From assembly GCA_023264815.1 (NCBI GenBank), contig JAHFUZ010000003.1:177970-241969 (forward strand): DNA of 64,000 nucleotides. The letters run 5' to 3'. The DNA is from Arthrobacter sp. Its GTDB lineage: Bacteria > Actinomycetota > Actinomycetes > Actinomycetales > Micrococcaceae. Shown here in pieces: positions 12,201-20,462 of this stretch (positions are counted from its first letter, which is position 1; each line of letters opens with the position of its first letter). The translations under genes were made by a program, and so were the position numbers. The notes under the pieces were generated by a model. That model had not been told where the DNA came from and made no database searches. It saw only the letters and a list, made by a program, of their open reading frames with translations.

Positions 12201-13723
12201 GCTCCCCGGGGTTCGGCGGCTGAACGCTGGGCCACGGCCTCGCGGGCATCGAGCAGATCCTCGAGCCGGGCGAGGAGGGAGGAGCCGCTGGCGGAACCGG
12301 CCGCCAGGTGGTCGCCGGAGAGGGGGCTGTGGCCAGAGCCCACGTGGGGCAGCCACTGCAGCCAGTCCCACCGTTGGCGGGACTGTGCCGAGGTGATGGC
12401 GGTGACCACCGCTTCGGCGGGCGAATGGAGCCCCACGAACTGCAGCACCATCCCGCGTGCCACATCGTCAACGAGGCCGCGGGTACCGGCCACACCGAAG
12501 GCGCCTGACGTGCGCAGTTGGGAGACCACGGGCACGCCCTCGATCTCCCGGAACTGCTTGAGGCAGTCCTGGATCTCGCGCATGTATTCGGCTTCGGTGT
12601 CGTTGCTGCCGGGTTCCTCGAAGATGATCCGCGACGGACTGGTGCCCACCCCGAACCGCAACCCCAGGAAACCGAGGTGCTCGGGACGGTGCGTCCACAG
12701 CAGCGGGCCCAGTTTGTAGATCGAATCCACTGTGTCGCTGACGGACGGCGCTTCCTGCAGGCGGACGGCCCGTTCCACGTGCTGCAGTTCGGTGATGTCC
12801 TGGCGGAACGCAGCCATGGACTCGCGGAACTGTTTGAGCTGCTCCTTTTGCTGGCGCCGGGTCTGCATCTTGTGGTCCACGTAGTGGCCCACAATGAACA
12901 GCGGCATCATCATCATGAAGATCACGGAGAGCATGTTCCGGGTGACCGCAAACATGATGCCGCCCATCAGGAGCGGCGCCATCAGCATGATGTAGGGGAA
13001 AGGCTGGTGGTCCGGCCGCTTGGGGCCGGCGGGCGGGACGCGCTTGGGCGCCTCGAAGCGGGGAACCACCCGCGGGGAGCGGTTGAAATCGACAAGGGGC
13101 GACGTCGGTGCTGCCGCATGGTTGTGGCCCAGCGGCACCACCGTGACGGTGGTCTCCCCCAGCGTGACGGTGTCCGAGGAGTTCAGCGTGGCCCGGGTCA
13201 CGGGCAGTCCGTCCATCAGGAGCCCGTTGGCCGAGTTGGTGTCCACTATCTCCACGCTCTCGCCCACGGTGATGCGGGCGTGGCGTTTGGAGGTCAGGGG
13301 GTCCGACAGCCGGATGTCCACGTCCCGGTCCCGGCCGATGTAACTGGTGCCGGAGGGCAGCGAAAACTCCTGCCCGACGTCGGGCCCTGAGAGGACCCGC
13401 AGGGTGGCCGCGGCGGGGCCGCGGTTGGCGCCGGGGACATTGAAATGTTCGCTGACCTCGGCCAGCGACACCACCGACCCGGGGCGCAGCCCCGATTCCA
13501 GCAGGTTGTCCGTACGGGTCAGGACGGTGCCGCGCAGGCCGCCGCCCACAAAGGCCTCATCGATGCGCAGGGACAGGTTCTCCGGCGCCGGGGATCCTTT
13601 ACGGTCGGGGTCCGCAACCCACAGTTCGGTGGCGATGTCCGCCACCGTGGCCAAGCCGTCCACCGTGACGGCCAGGTCCTTGGTTTCTGCCGGGTCCCGG
13701 CGGAGTGTCAGCCGGATCCTCAT
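9278..13723 (-). CDS. EssC/EccC-like type VII secretion ATPase (FHA + three FtsK/SpoIIIE domains)
   Basis: A 1481-aa motor ATPase of the FtsK/HerA class. Layout: a ubiquitin-like beta region (1-90), an FHA domain (about 105-195; YIGRDRDVDIRL, SKRHARI, NSANG), two adjacent membrane helices (243-283), then the ATPase modules. Domain 1 has Walker A GGTTGAGKS (697-705) and Walker B VIIVDEFA (about 800). Domain 2 has GTGGSGKS (about 1024). Domain 3 has GPPGSGRT, in which the P-loop Lys is Arg, so it is probably not catalytic. FHA plus two TM plus tandem ATPases matches Firmicutes EssC more than mycobacterial EccC. The neighbours (WXG100, FHA, kinase and phosphatase genes) support export rather than DNA translocation. 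The ATG overlaps the upstream stop by 4 nt. Confidence 0.88.
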   Translation of the reverse strand: MRIRLTLRRDPAETKDLAVTVDGLATVADIATELWVADPDRKGSPAPENLSLRIDEAFVGGGLRGTVLTRTDNLLESGLRPGSVVSLAEVSEHFNVPGANRGPAAATLRVLSGPDVGQEFSLPSGTSYIGRDRDVDIRLSDPLTSKRHARITVGESVEIVDTNSANGLLMDGLPVTRATLNSSDTVTLGETTVTVVPLGHNHAAAPTSPLVDFNRSPRVVPRFEAPKRVPPAGPKRPDHQPFPYIMLMAPLLMGGIMFAVTRNMLSVIFMMMMPLFIVGHYVDHKMQTRRQQKEQLKQFRESMAAFRQDITELQHVERAVRLQEAPSVSDTVDSIYKLGPLLWTHRPEHLGFLGLRFGVGTSPSRIIFEEPGSNDTEAEYMREIQDCLKQFREIEGVPVVSQLRTSGAFGVAGTRGLVDDVARGMVLQFVGLHSPAEAVVTAITSAQSRQRWDWLQWLPHVGSGHSPLSGDHLAAGSASGSSLLARLEDLLDAREAVAQRSAAEPRGAIDPAKHELPAPVLPAVLVIVEDDAPVDRGRLTRLAERGPDSGVHVMWVATDIQALPAACRDFMVVDGENGTTTGQVRLGRHTYPVSCESLDAELAAQLARMLAPVVDVGKPVTDDSDLPRAVSYATLIGKDFLDNPQAVAERWEENNSVHASAVPNRKDNGTLRALVGSKGIEPLYLDLKNEGPHALVGGTTGAGKSEFLQSWVMGMAAAYSPDRVSFLFVDYKGGAAFADCLNLPHTVGLVTDLSQHLVRRALTSLRAELHYREHLLNRKKAKDLLALQREADPQAPPYLVIIVDEFAALATEVPEFVDGVVDVAARGRSLGLHLILATQRPAGVIKESLRANTNLRVALRMADEDDATDILGVPDAAYFDPSIPGRGAAKTGPGRIQGFQTGYAGGWTTEKPQRPQIDIVEMAFGSGQSWEAPAQEKPVVEAPAGPNDIARMTANIVRAAESLAIRPPRKPWLDELATTYDFSKLPNPRTDERLLLGVADDPTRQDQPTVFYEPDKDGNMAIYGTGGSGKSAALRGIAIAAAVTPRGGPVHIYGIDCGSSGLKMLDELPHVGEVIDGDDVERVGRLLRLLRDIAEDRSARYADVRASTIVEYRKLANRPDEKRIFVLLDGMSAFRETYEYSSLSALWDIFLQLATDGRPLGIHLVITGDRPNSAPASLLASIQRRLVLRLSSEDDYVSMDVPRDVLSSASPPGRGLLGGLEVQLAVLGGNSNLALQAREVHKLSQAMLRQGLDPAPRIQRLPEQVELDLLPAGSPDLPVIGVDDETLLPAEIMAKGPLLLAGPPGSGRTVALVSLAYALRRSNPETELVYIGARRSAVASLPLWNRSVVGADDLYEVVEDLVEHSTGNPGKVAIFIEGLTEFTDSVAESGISQLVTASVKADQWVIGESETSTWSSAWSLAQPFKSGRRGLLLNPGDIEGDSLLSTSLGRVSPAFIPGRGYIVGRGKARKLQIALPPENRD

Positions 13724-14424
13724 CCTTCGTCCACGCCCCTCATCTTTTCCAGGAGGTACAGGTCATCGGTGGTCACCAGGTGGGTGGTGACGGCGTGTTC
13801 AACGAGTCGGGCACGCCGGTTGGTTGCCAGCTTTCCGCCGCCGCCGCGCAGGCCCACCACGCCGACGCGGTCGAGTTTGTCGCAAACGTTGTCCAGCTTC
13901 CGGTTGAACCTGGTGAGGGCCCAGCCCAGCGTCTTGGCGGCGGCAGCCGAGGACGGGATGGCGCTGAACCCGGTCCCTTCCCGCCGCAGCATGGGCTCGG
14001 CCAGCGCCACGATCAGGGCTTTCTGGGAATCCGTGAAAACGACCGGGCCGATGGTGGTGTCGCCGTTGCTGTCGTCTTCGCGTGATTGCTGGCGGAAGGA
14101 CGGCGTCTTGAGGTGCACGGCGAACTCGTATGTGGTGGGACCGGCGGTAAAAATGATGTTCGTATGGCTGAAGACCAGCGGGATGCGCGCACCGGGCGAC
14201 AGCCAGGCCTGCATGCCGCCGGAACCGTCGGCCACTGTGGCCGAGAGCATCCTCCCCACGTTGCTGAGCCACCAGATTCCGTCGTAGCGGGCAACCTGCA
14301 GGAACTGGCGGTGGAGGTACGGGTTGTCGTCCACCTCCAGATCGCCTTCGCGCCCGATGTTGAAGATCTCCTCATCGGACGGTTCGTACCATTCACCACA
14401 GAAATCTATTGCTAGATCCCCCAT
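13720..14424 (-). CDS. FHA-like domain protein with C-terminal helical region
   Basis: A 234-aa cytoplasmic protein with no confident family name. The N-terminal half looks like a divergent FHA fold: FNIGREGDLEVDD (about residues 24-36) and a WWLSNVG strand are in register with FHA landmarks, but the usual SxxH phospho-Thr pocket reads LHRQ. The C-terminal half (about 130-234) is helical, with the segment KTLGWALTRFNRKLDNVCDKL resembling a winged-helix or ATPase-linked helix. The start at 14424 is favoured by the strong GAGGAGG 8 nt upstream, over the TTG at 14448. It overlaps the ATPase gene by 4 nt and probably recruits or regulates the ATPase or kinase. Confidence 0.7.
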   Translation of the reverse strand: MGDLAIDFCGEWYEPSDEEIFNIGREGDLEVDDNPYLHRQFLQVARYDGIWWLSNVGRMLSATVADGSGGMQAWLSPGARIPLVFSHTNIIFTAGPTTYEFAVHLKTPSFRQQSREDDSNGDTTIGPVVFTDSQKALIVALAEPMLRREGTGFSAIPSSAAAAKTLGWALTRFNRKLDNVCDKLDRVGVVGLRGGGGKLATNRRARLVEHAVTTHLVTTDDLYLLEKMRGVDEG

Positions 14425-14475
14425 ATTCCGTGCCTCCTCTTTGGACAAAACGCGTGCTCTTGGCCAGGTGCCCGT

Positions 14476-16299
14476 CTACTTCGTGAAGCAGGTTCCGGAG
14501 GGTCCCTCCATGGGGGACGCGCTTCCGTCGGACCTGACGATCATGACGTCGATGCAGGTGATGTTTCCTCCGGGCGCCGGCTCGACTTCGACGCGGGTTT
14601 CCCTGGCTACCTGGTAGGGCCCCGGTTCACGGGTCACGAAGTCGGTAAGGCGCCACTTGTACGAGTCGCCGTCCTTCGGCTGGGGGTTGGTCCAGGAGAA
14701 GGCGATCCTGCCGTTGGCGCCCATCACACCATTGAGGTCCGCGACGTCAGGCACTGTCCCGTTGTCCAGGGCGTCCGACGGGGGCTTGCTGGCCTGGCCG
14801 GTATCGACCGCCTTTGGCTCAGGCGCCGTTGAGGCGAGCACAATGCCCACGATGATGGCCAGCACCAGCACCGTCCCGCCGGCCAGGGCGAGCCAAAGGT
14901 TCCTCTTACCGTGGTCCGGGGCGGTTTCCGGTGCCGCCTCCGGCACCGCGGCAGGGCGGCTGACCGTTGCGTCGATCGCGGGCTCCGCGCGGCCGGGGTG
15001 CTGTCCTGCCGGGGCCGGGATCAGCCGTGGTCGCTGGACGGTCGCGTCGGGCGCAGAGCCGTAGCCGGTCCCGGCGGGTGCACTGCCGCGCAGCATCGTG
15101 GCGTGGGCCCACTCCCCCGCGGCGTTGCCGTCCTGGTGCCCGTCCGCTGACGGGCTGCCGGGCGGATGGCTTTCCCGGGGGCGGGTAAAGAGATTTCCCG
15201 GTACCTGCGGCGGTACTTGCGCGGCAGCGCCAGCGGCGGGGATCCCGCTGGCCGGTACGCTGCTGGCGGGAATGCCCGACGGCGGGGTACCGGCGCCGGG
15301 GCCGTGGGGCCGGGTTCGTGCCGGGAACGTGGGGGCGCTTCCGGTCCGCTCCGGGTCGATGGCCGCAATGTTCCGGACCCGGGTTTCCTCGAAACCGTCA
15401 TCCGGGTGGCTGTCATCGTGGTGCGGTTCTTCGAGCACTTCAAAGGGGGTGACCGAAAGGTTCAGTTCGGCCTGGATCCGCTGCAGGGCCAGCGCGAAGG
15501 CGTGCGCCGACGAGTATCTGGACACGGCCGGTTTGGCCATGGCTGTGGAGAGCGCGCGTTCCAGTGACTCCGGAACGTCCGCCCGGCCCAGGCGCGGCAG
15601 CGGTGAGTTGGTGATCCGCGAGATCAGTTCGCGCTGGGAATTGTCGTTCCCGGGCATCACGAAGGGAGACCTGCCGGCGAGCAGGGTGTAGAGCGTGGCC
15701 CCGAGGGCCCACACGTCCACCATCACTCCGTCGACGGGCCCGTCGGTGAACTGTTCCGGCGGCGACCACGGAATGGACATGCCGGCGTCGTCCTCGGCGT
15801 CGCCGCCCAGGGTGCCGGAGATTCCAAAGTCCGTCAGGGCGGGCCGGTTGTAGTCAGTGACCAGGATGTTAGCCGGCTTGATGTCCCGGTGGGCTATGCC
15901 GGCGCGGTGGGCGGTTTCGACGGCGGAGGCCACCTGGATGCCCACGGCGAGGACTTCGTCAACGCTGAAGCGCTGGCGGCGGTAGCGGACGTCCAGGCTG
16001 GGCCGGGAGCAGTACTCCATGGCCAGGTAGGAGTGCCCGGCTTCGGTTACCTCGGCCTCGAAAATCGTCACGATGTACGGGTGGGACGAAAGCTGGGCCA
16101 TGAGGTTGGCCTCGGACTCAAACCTCCGCCGGGCACCTTCGGTCTTCAGGTCGGACAGGAGGACCTTGACGGCCACCTTCCGCCGCGGCCGGTCCTGCTC
16201 GTACAGGTAGACGTCGGAGAACCCGCCGGAGCCGAGCAGGCTGACGTAGGTAAACCCCGGGATGTGGGGCGGCGGCGCAACCGGCCGTTTGGAACTCAA
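14476..16299 (-). CDS. Membrane Ser/Thr protein kinase with extracellular domain
   Basis: A 607-aa PknB-type kinase. All key catalytic residues are present: Gly loop GSGGFSDV (23-30), Lys45 in VAVKV, catalytic Asp139 in HRDIKPAN and DFG at 157-159. The APE segment is PPE. A Pro-rich juxtamembrane linker (about 300-460) leads to one membrane helix (LWLALAGGTVLVLAIIVGIV, about 468-487). The extracellular tail is a single beta-rich, fibronectin-like domain with two Cys, not PASTA repeats, so the ligand is probably not muropeptide. It lies beside a PP2C phosphatase and several FHA proteins, implying a local phosphorylation circuit. ATGA overlap with the upstream FHA gene. Confidence 0.93.
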   Translation of the reverse strand: MSSKRPVAPPPHIPGFTYVSLLGSGGFSDVYLYEQDRPRRKVAVKVLLSDLKTEGARRRFESEANLMAQLSSHPYIVTIFEAEVTEAGHSYLAMEYCSRPSLDVRYRRQRFSVDEVLAVGIQVASAVETAHRAGIAHRDIKPANILVTDYNRPALTDFGISGTLGGDAEDDAGMSIPWSPPEQFTDGPVDGVMVDVWALGATLYTLLAGRSPFVMPGNDNSQRELISRITNSPLPRLGRADVPESLERALSTAMAKPAVSRYSSAHAFALALQRIQAELNLSVTPFEVLEEPHHDDSHPDDGFEETRVRNIAAIDPERTGSAPTFPARTRPHGPGAGTPPSGIPASSVPASGIPAAGAAAQVPPQVPGNLFTRPRESHPPGSPSADGHQDGNAAGEWAHATMLRGSAPAGTGYGSAPDATVQRPRLIPAPAGQHPGRAEPAIDATVSRPAAVPEAAPETAPDHGKRNLWLALAGGTVLVLAIIVGIVLASTAPEPKAVDTGQASKPPSDALDNGTVPDVADLNGVMGANGRIAFSWTNPQPKDGDSYKWRLTDFVTREPGPYQVARETRVEVEPAPGGNITCIDVMIVRSDGSASPMEGPSGTCFTK

Positions 16300-17996
16300 A
16301 GAATCTCCTCAAAACGCAGCGAGATGTCGTCGCCCAGTTCGGCGATGTCGCCGTCGAGCAGGATGGCCATCTCGTTCTGGGCCAGGCGGCGCGGCTGCTG
16401 GCCCTCGCGGACCAGGACAGTGCCGTTGGTGGCCTTCAGATCGCACAGCATCACGTGCCAGCCTTCAAGCCTGACTTCGACGTGCGAACGCGAAATGTCG
16501 CCGCTGGGGCTGGATACCTGGACCAGCCGAGGCATGACGCCACCCTGGACCCGCGATACGGACGGCTGACGGCCGATCACCAGCGACTGGTCAAGGTCAA
16601 CCAGTTCCCCGCTGGAGACGCGCATCCTGCCCAGCCGCGGCCGCGCCACCTGGACGGCATCGGAGGGCAGCGGCGAACCGCAGGCTGCGCACTGGGCGCG
16701 GGTGGGCGGGTTGGCGTGGCCGTGGCCGCAGACCAGGGCCAGCACCAGGGGTCCGGTGCCTGCATCAGCGGTGGCTTCCGGCCCGGGCGCCGGGTGGGCC
16801 CCCAGCCCGGCAAAATCGCTCTTCATGATGGTGTGACCGTCATGGTCCCCGTCGAACCCGGCGGTTTCCAGCGCGGATTCCACTGCCGGGTCTGCTGCGG
16901 GTTCCCGTGCCGGAACCGGCACGTTGGCTGGGTTGAACTGCGGCGAAACCGGCGCGTTGCTTCCACCGGTGCGCCACGGAACCGAGTCGATGAGACCGCC
17001 GCCGGCACCGGGCGCCGGCGTGGCCGGCGGTACGGGATTCTCCGGGACCGGCGGGACGGGGGTCTCCAGGACCGGCGGCGCTCCGGCCAGATCGGGTGCG
17101 GGAGGTGCGGGGTTACGGACTGGTGCGTCCGGGAGTGCAGCGTCCGGCCGCTCATCCGTTCCGGGTTCACCTGCCTCTGGCTCGTCGTCGGCCTCGTCGT
17201 CCTCGGGATCGTCACGGACGGCCGCGTCCTCGATGCGGCGGATCACCGTCTTTTCCCACAGATGATCGTACGATCCGGTGAGCTCGTGGGCCGGCACCTG
17301 GTGGGCAGCCGAGGCGTGCCAGGTGTCCGGTGCGGAATCGGCTTCGGTGGCCGGTCCGGGCTCAGGAAGCTCTCCGGCGTCCTGGGGGTCCTCGTCCAGG
17401 AGCCCCATCACCGTTTCAGCCGAGACTTCATGTTCCGTGGCAGGATCCTGTCCGTTCACCGGCTCCGGGACAGGCTCCGATGCCGGCTGCCCACCAGCCG
17501 CCGGAACCGGCACGACGGCGTGGGGAACAACAGGCGCCACAGGCCCGGCCGCGGCGGCGGACACCGCAACCGTCAGCGACTGCAGCATCACCACGCCCTC
17601 GGTGAGCGGAAGGACCGCACCGGGCCGGGAATCGTCCACGGCCGTGAGGCGGTACCACTCCGGCAGGTCGAGGCGGCGTTCCGCCCAGGTGGTGACGTCA
17701 CGTCCGTTCAGTTCAACGGGTCCTCCCGGCAACTGCACGGTCAGGTCCAGGTCGCCACGCAGGAAGACCCGCAGCGCGCCGCGGAAATCCACGATGCCGA
17801 ACGACGGGATCTGCGCCAGGGAAACACCGAAGCTGCTGGTGACGGCATGGAGCACTTCGTGCGCTTCCGGGGCATCCGCCAGCAAGTCCCAGATCGATTC
17901 GATGAGGGCGGGCGGTGTGGCGGGGTCCAGGAAGACGGCGGTGCGTGAGCGGAGGATGCCCACCCAGGAGCCTGCTGTGTAGTTGGCTGTGGCCAT
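16296..17996 (-). CDS. FHA domain protein with zinc-ribbon and long acidic Pro-rich linker
   Basis: A 566-aa soluble protein. Residues 1 to about 180 form a conserved-looking N-terminal domain (VGILRSRTAVFLDP, FRGALRVFLRGDLDLTV) of unknown function. Residues 180-420 are low-complexity, rich in Pro, Glu, Asp and Ala, with likely phospho-acceptor Thr. A zinc ribbon follows (CGHGHANPPTRAQCAACG), then a C-terminal FHA domain (LVIGRQPS, ISRSHVEVRL, NGTVLV) that should bind phospho-Thr. ATG 17996 is chosen because GGGGGAG lies about 8 nt upstream and the gap to the phosphatase stop is 1 nt. Probably a scaffold or substrate of the adjacent kinase (inference). Confidence 0.85.
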   Translation of the reverse strand: MATANYTAGSWVGILRSRTAVFLDPATPPALIESIWDLLADAPEAHEVLHAVTSSFGVSLAQIPSFGIVDFRGALRVFLRGDLDLTVQLPGGPVELNGRDVTTWAERRLDLPEWYRLTAVDDSRPGAVLPLTEGVVMLQSLTVAVSAAAAGPVAPVVPHAVVPVPAAGGQPASEPVPEPVNGQDPATEHEVSAETVMGLLDEDPQDAGELPEPGPATEADSAPDTWHASAAHQVPAHELTGSYDHLWEKTVIRRIEDAAVRDDPEDDEADDEPEAGEPGTDERPDAALPDAPVRNPAPPAPDLAGAPPVLETPVPPVPENPVPPATPAPGAGGGLIDSVPWRTGGSNAPVSPQFNPANVPVPAREPAADPAVESALETAGFDGDHDGHTIMKSDFAGLGAHPAPGPEATADAGTGPLVLALVCGHGHANPPTRAQCAACGSPLPSDAVQVARPRLGRMRVSSGELVDLDQSLVIGRQPSVSRVQGGVMPRLVQVSSPSGDISRSHVEVRLEGWHVMLCDLKATNGTVLVREGQQPRRLAQNEMAILLDGDIAELGDDISLRFEEIL

Positions 17997-17997
17997 C

Positions 17998-18900
17998 TTA
18001 GTGCTCTCCCCCGCCGTCTTCGCCGGCAGCCGTGCGGCCGGCCTCAACAACCCCGGCCCTGGGCAGGGTGACTTCCTCTTCCGCTTCGGCGGCGGGCCGG
18101 GGTGCGGTGGTAGCGATGCCGGCGTCGTTCATCACGTTCTTGGCGTCAACCACGATGACGGTGACGTTGTCCCGTCCGCCGCTGCGGAGCGCGGCCTGGA
18201 TCAGGGCGTCCACCGCGTCCTGGGGGTGGCCCACCGTACTGAGGATGCGGAACAAGTGATCGTCCGTCAGCTCACCGGTGAGCCCATCCGAGCAGATCAG
18301 GATCCGGTCGCCTTCCTCGACGGGCAGCAGCCAGTAGTCCGCTTCCGTCTCGTCGCCGGTGCCCAGGGCCCGGGTCACCACATGCCGGCGCGGGTGGACC
18401 GTGGCCTGTTCGGGCGTGATTTCGCCGGCGTCCACGAGTTCCTGGACCTCCGAATGGTCCACACTGACCTGGGCGAACTGCCCCTGGCTCAGCCGGTAGG
18501 TCCGGGAATCGCCGATGTTCATGACCAGCCAGTACGGCATGCCCATCTGTTCCACCACCACAGCGCCGGTCAGGGTGGTTCCTGCCCGGGCGCCGGTTAC
18601 TTCACGGATGGAACTGTCGGCACGGAGCAGGTACTGCTGGAGCACGGCAGCCGTGACGCTGCGTTCACCGCTGGCGAGCTGGGGCATGGCGGCAAGTGCC
18701 CGGACGCACATGCCGCTGGCGATCTCGCCGGCTTCGTGTCCGCCCATGCCGTCAGCCACCGCAAAGACGGGGTCGGAGGCGATGAAGGAGTCTTCGTTGA
18801 GTTCCCGGCGCAGGCCGCGGTCCGTGCCATAGCCGTAGCTCAGGCTCAGGCCGGGTCCGTTTTCTGCATCGGGGGAAACACTGGCGGGCTGGGAATTCAT
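17998..18900 (-). CDS. PP2C-family Ser/Thr protein phosphatase
   Basis: A 300-aa PPM/PP2C phosphatase, the likely antagonist of the kinase encoded two genes downstream. Metal-binding motifs are complete: RELNEDSF, ADGMGGHEAGE (about 49-59), NIGDSRTYRL, CSDGLTGEL and GGRDNVTVIVV. It is soluble, with no membrane segment, unlike mycobacterial PstP, which has a transmembrane anchor and an extracellular tail. The ATG overlaps the stop of the upstream RDD/FHA gene by 4 nt. Confidence 0.95.
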   Translation of the reverse strand: MNSQPASVSPDAENGPGLSLSYGYGTDRGLRRELNEDSFIASDPVFAVADGMGGHEAGEIASGMCVRALAAMPQLASGERSVTAAVLQQYLLRADSSIREVTGARAGTTLTGAVVVEQMGMPYWLVMNIGDSRTYRLSQGQFAQVSVDHSEVQELVDAGEITPEQATVHPRRHVVTRALGTGDETEADYWLLPVEEGDRILICSDGLTGELTDDHLFRILSTVGHPQDAVDALIQAALRSGGRDNVTVIVVDAKNVMNDAGIATTAPRPAAEAEEEVTLPRAGVVEAGRTAAGEDGGGEH

Positions 18901-20462
18901 GCCTGTCCTAGGTGGAAGGAGCGGTCACCAAAGTGGACAGTGGATCCCGGGCTGACAAAGGCGGGCACGCCCGGCTGAAGTGGCGTACGCCGGCCATCCG
19001 GCGTGGTGACGGCGCTGCCGTTGGTGGAGTTGCGGTCCGTCACCCAGATGCCCGCACCGTCGGTCAGCAGGTGGAGGTGCGTTTTGGAAATCGAGCGGCC
19101 GGGGTCGGTGACGGCCAGGAGCTGGGCCTGTTGCTCCCCCGCCTGGCCCACAGGGTTCCGGCCCACCAGGACGTTCCGGTCGAGCTGGAAGTCGCGGCCG
19201 TCGTCGAGCTTGACCCGCAGCACGGCGACGGGCGCGGCATAGGCCGCCCCGCCGCGCATCTGCGTGCGGTCGAGGTCGTCGTCAGGATGTGCGGCGGCCG
19301 GGACAGGACCCGACGCGGCGTCCTGCGGCTGCGTCGCGGCGTGCGGCTGCGGCGTGTACTGCTGTGCCGGAAGGGGTTGTCCGGGGTTGGGCTGTACGGG
19401 GTTTGGTTGTCCCGGGATGGGCTGTGGGGTGGGTTGTACCGGGGCACTTTGCGCGGGCGCGCCGTGCACAGGGGCCGGTGGGGCGTAGGGCTGGGGCACA
19501 CCGTGCTGGGGTGCATATTGTTGCGGCGCCGGCTGCGGTACCTGCTGCCGGGCAGGCCGGCTGGCAACCTGGGGCGGCCGGGCTGCGCCAGCCACGGGCG
19601 AGGCCACCGGCTGGACAGGCGGGAGGTTCAGCGGCGCGAAACTGTACGGGCCCTGGATTCCGCCGGTGGTGATGGGGTTGCGGCCCGCGCTGACGTCGAA
19701 CACCAGGGTCTTGGCCGCGGCATCGTGCCAGCCGCGGAGTTTGCCGTTGGCGTCCCAGGTGTTGGATACAACCACCAGGACGGCCCACGCCGCACCAACC
19801 ACCAGGATGGGTCCGAGGATGAACAGGGCGATGTCGAACCATTTGAAGATGACCACCATCAGGGCAGCCACGAGCGCCAGGATAATGCCGGCCCCCGTGA
19901 TGAGGCCACGCAGGAAAACGCCCCCGGCGCCGGGGGCGTAACCGTCCTTGTCCGCACTGCGTATGCCCATGACCCGGTTGCCGATGGTGTTACCGGAACG
20001 GCCCTCCATGGCCATCAGCACCACCACGTACACCAGTGTCAGCCCTGCGCCGATGCTGCCGAACAGGACCAGGGAAGCGGTGTCGTAGATGATGAATCCG
20101 CCGCTTTGGGTGCGGGTGATGCCAGCGAAGCCGAGGGCGAAGGTCACCACCAGAACCGCAACGGGTGCCAGCCAGTCAAGCACTGCGGCGCCGAGCCTCT
20201 TGCCGGCCGTAGCCGAAACCAGCTCAAGATTGGCTGCCATTCCCGTTCCTCCCCCTGGAGCCGTTTGTACTATCGGGATAGTACCGGGAATCTGTCCTGC
20301 GTGCGCCGCGGCGCTTTCCATCGTGGCCCGCTGCGCGTGGTCCACGTTGCGCCCGCTGCGGGCGGACCGGTTAGGCAACGGAGCCCCGCAGGCCGTGCAG
20401 AACGTGGCACCGCCACGGATCAGTTGCTGGCACCGCTGGCAGCGCTCAGGCTCGTTCATCAT
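18897..20462 (-). CDS. Zinc-ribbon / RDD membrane domain / FHA fusion protein
   Basis: A 521-aa three-part protein. An N-terminal zinc ribbon uses Cys8, 11, 22 and 25. It is followed by an RDD membrane domain (about 85-250) with several hydrophobic helices and a conserved GNRVMGIRSADKDG loop. A long Pro/Gln/Ala-rich linker with PQ-x-x-A repeats (about 275-400) leads to a C-terminal FHA domain (VLVGRNPVG, SISKTHLHLL, NSTNGSAVT). It places a phospho-Thr reader at the membrane beside the kinase and phosphatase. RDD proteins elsewhere are linked to transport, so it might contribute to the export channel, which otherwise lacks EccB/D/E-like parts; this is inference. Confidence 0.88.
   Translation of the reverse strand: MMNEPERCQRCQQLIRGGATFCTACGAPLPNRSARSGRNVDHAQRATMESAAAHAGQIPGTIPIVQTAPGGGTGMAANLELVSATAGKRLGAAVLDWLAPVAVLVVTFALGFAGITRTQSGGFIIYDTASLVLFGSIGAGLTLVYVVVLMAMEGRSGNTIGNRVMGIRSADKDGYAPGAGGVFLRGLITGAGIILALVAALMVVIFKWFDIALFILGPILVVGAAWAVLVVVSNTWDANGKLRGWHDAAAKTLVFDVSAGRNPITTGGIQGPYSFAPLNLPPVQPVASPVAGAARPPQVASRPARQQVPQPAPQQYAPQHGVPQPYAPPAPVHGAPAQSAPVQPTPQPIPGQPNPVQPNPGQPLPAQQYTPQPHAATQPQDAASGPVPAAAHPDDDLDRTQMRGGAAYAAPVAVLRVKLDDGRDFQLDRNVLVGRNPVGQAGEQQAQLLAVTDPGRSISKTHLHLLTDGAGIWVTDRNSTNGSAVTTPDGRRTPLQPGVPAFVSPGSTVHFGDRSFHLGQA

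Noticed and set aside
9278..13723. Reading the large ATPase as an FtsK-type chromosome translocase.
   Set aside because: FtsK has four N-terminal helices and a gamma domain. This protein has an FHA domain, two helices and three P-loop modules and sits with a WXG100 gene.
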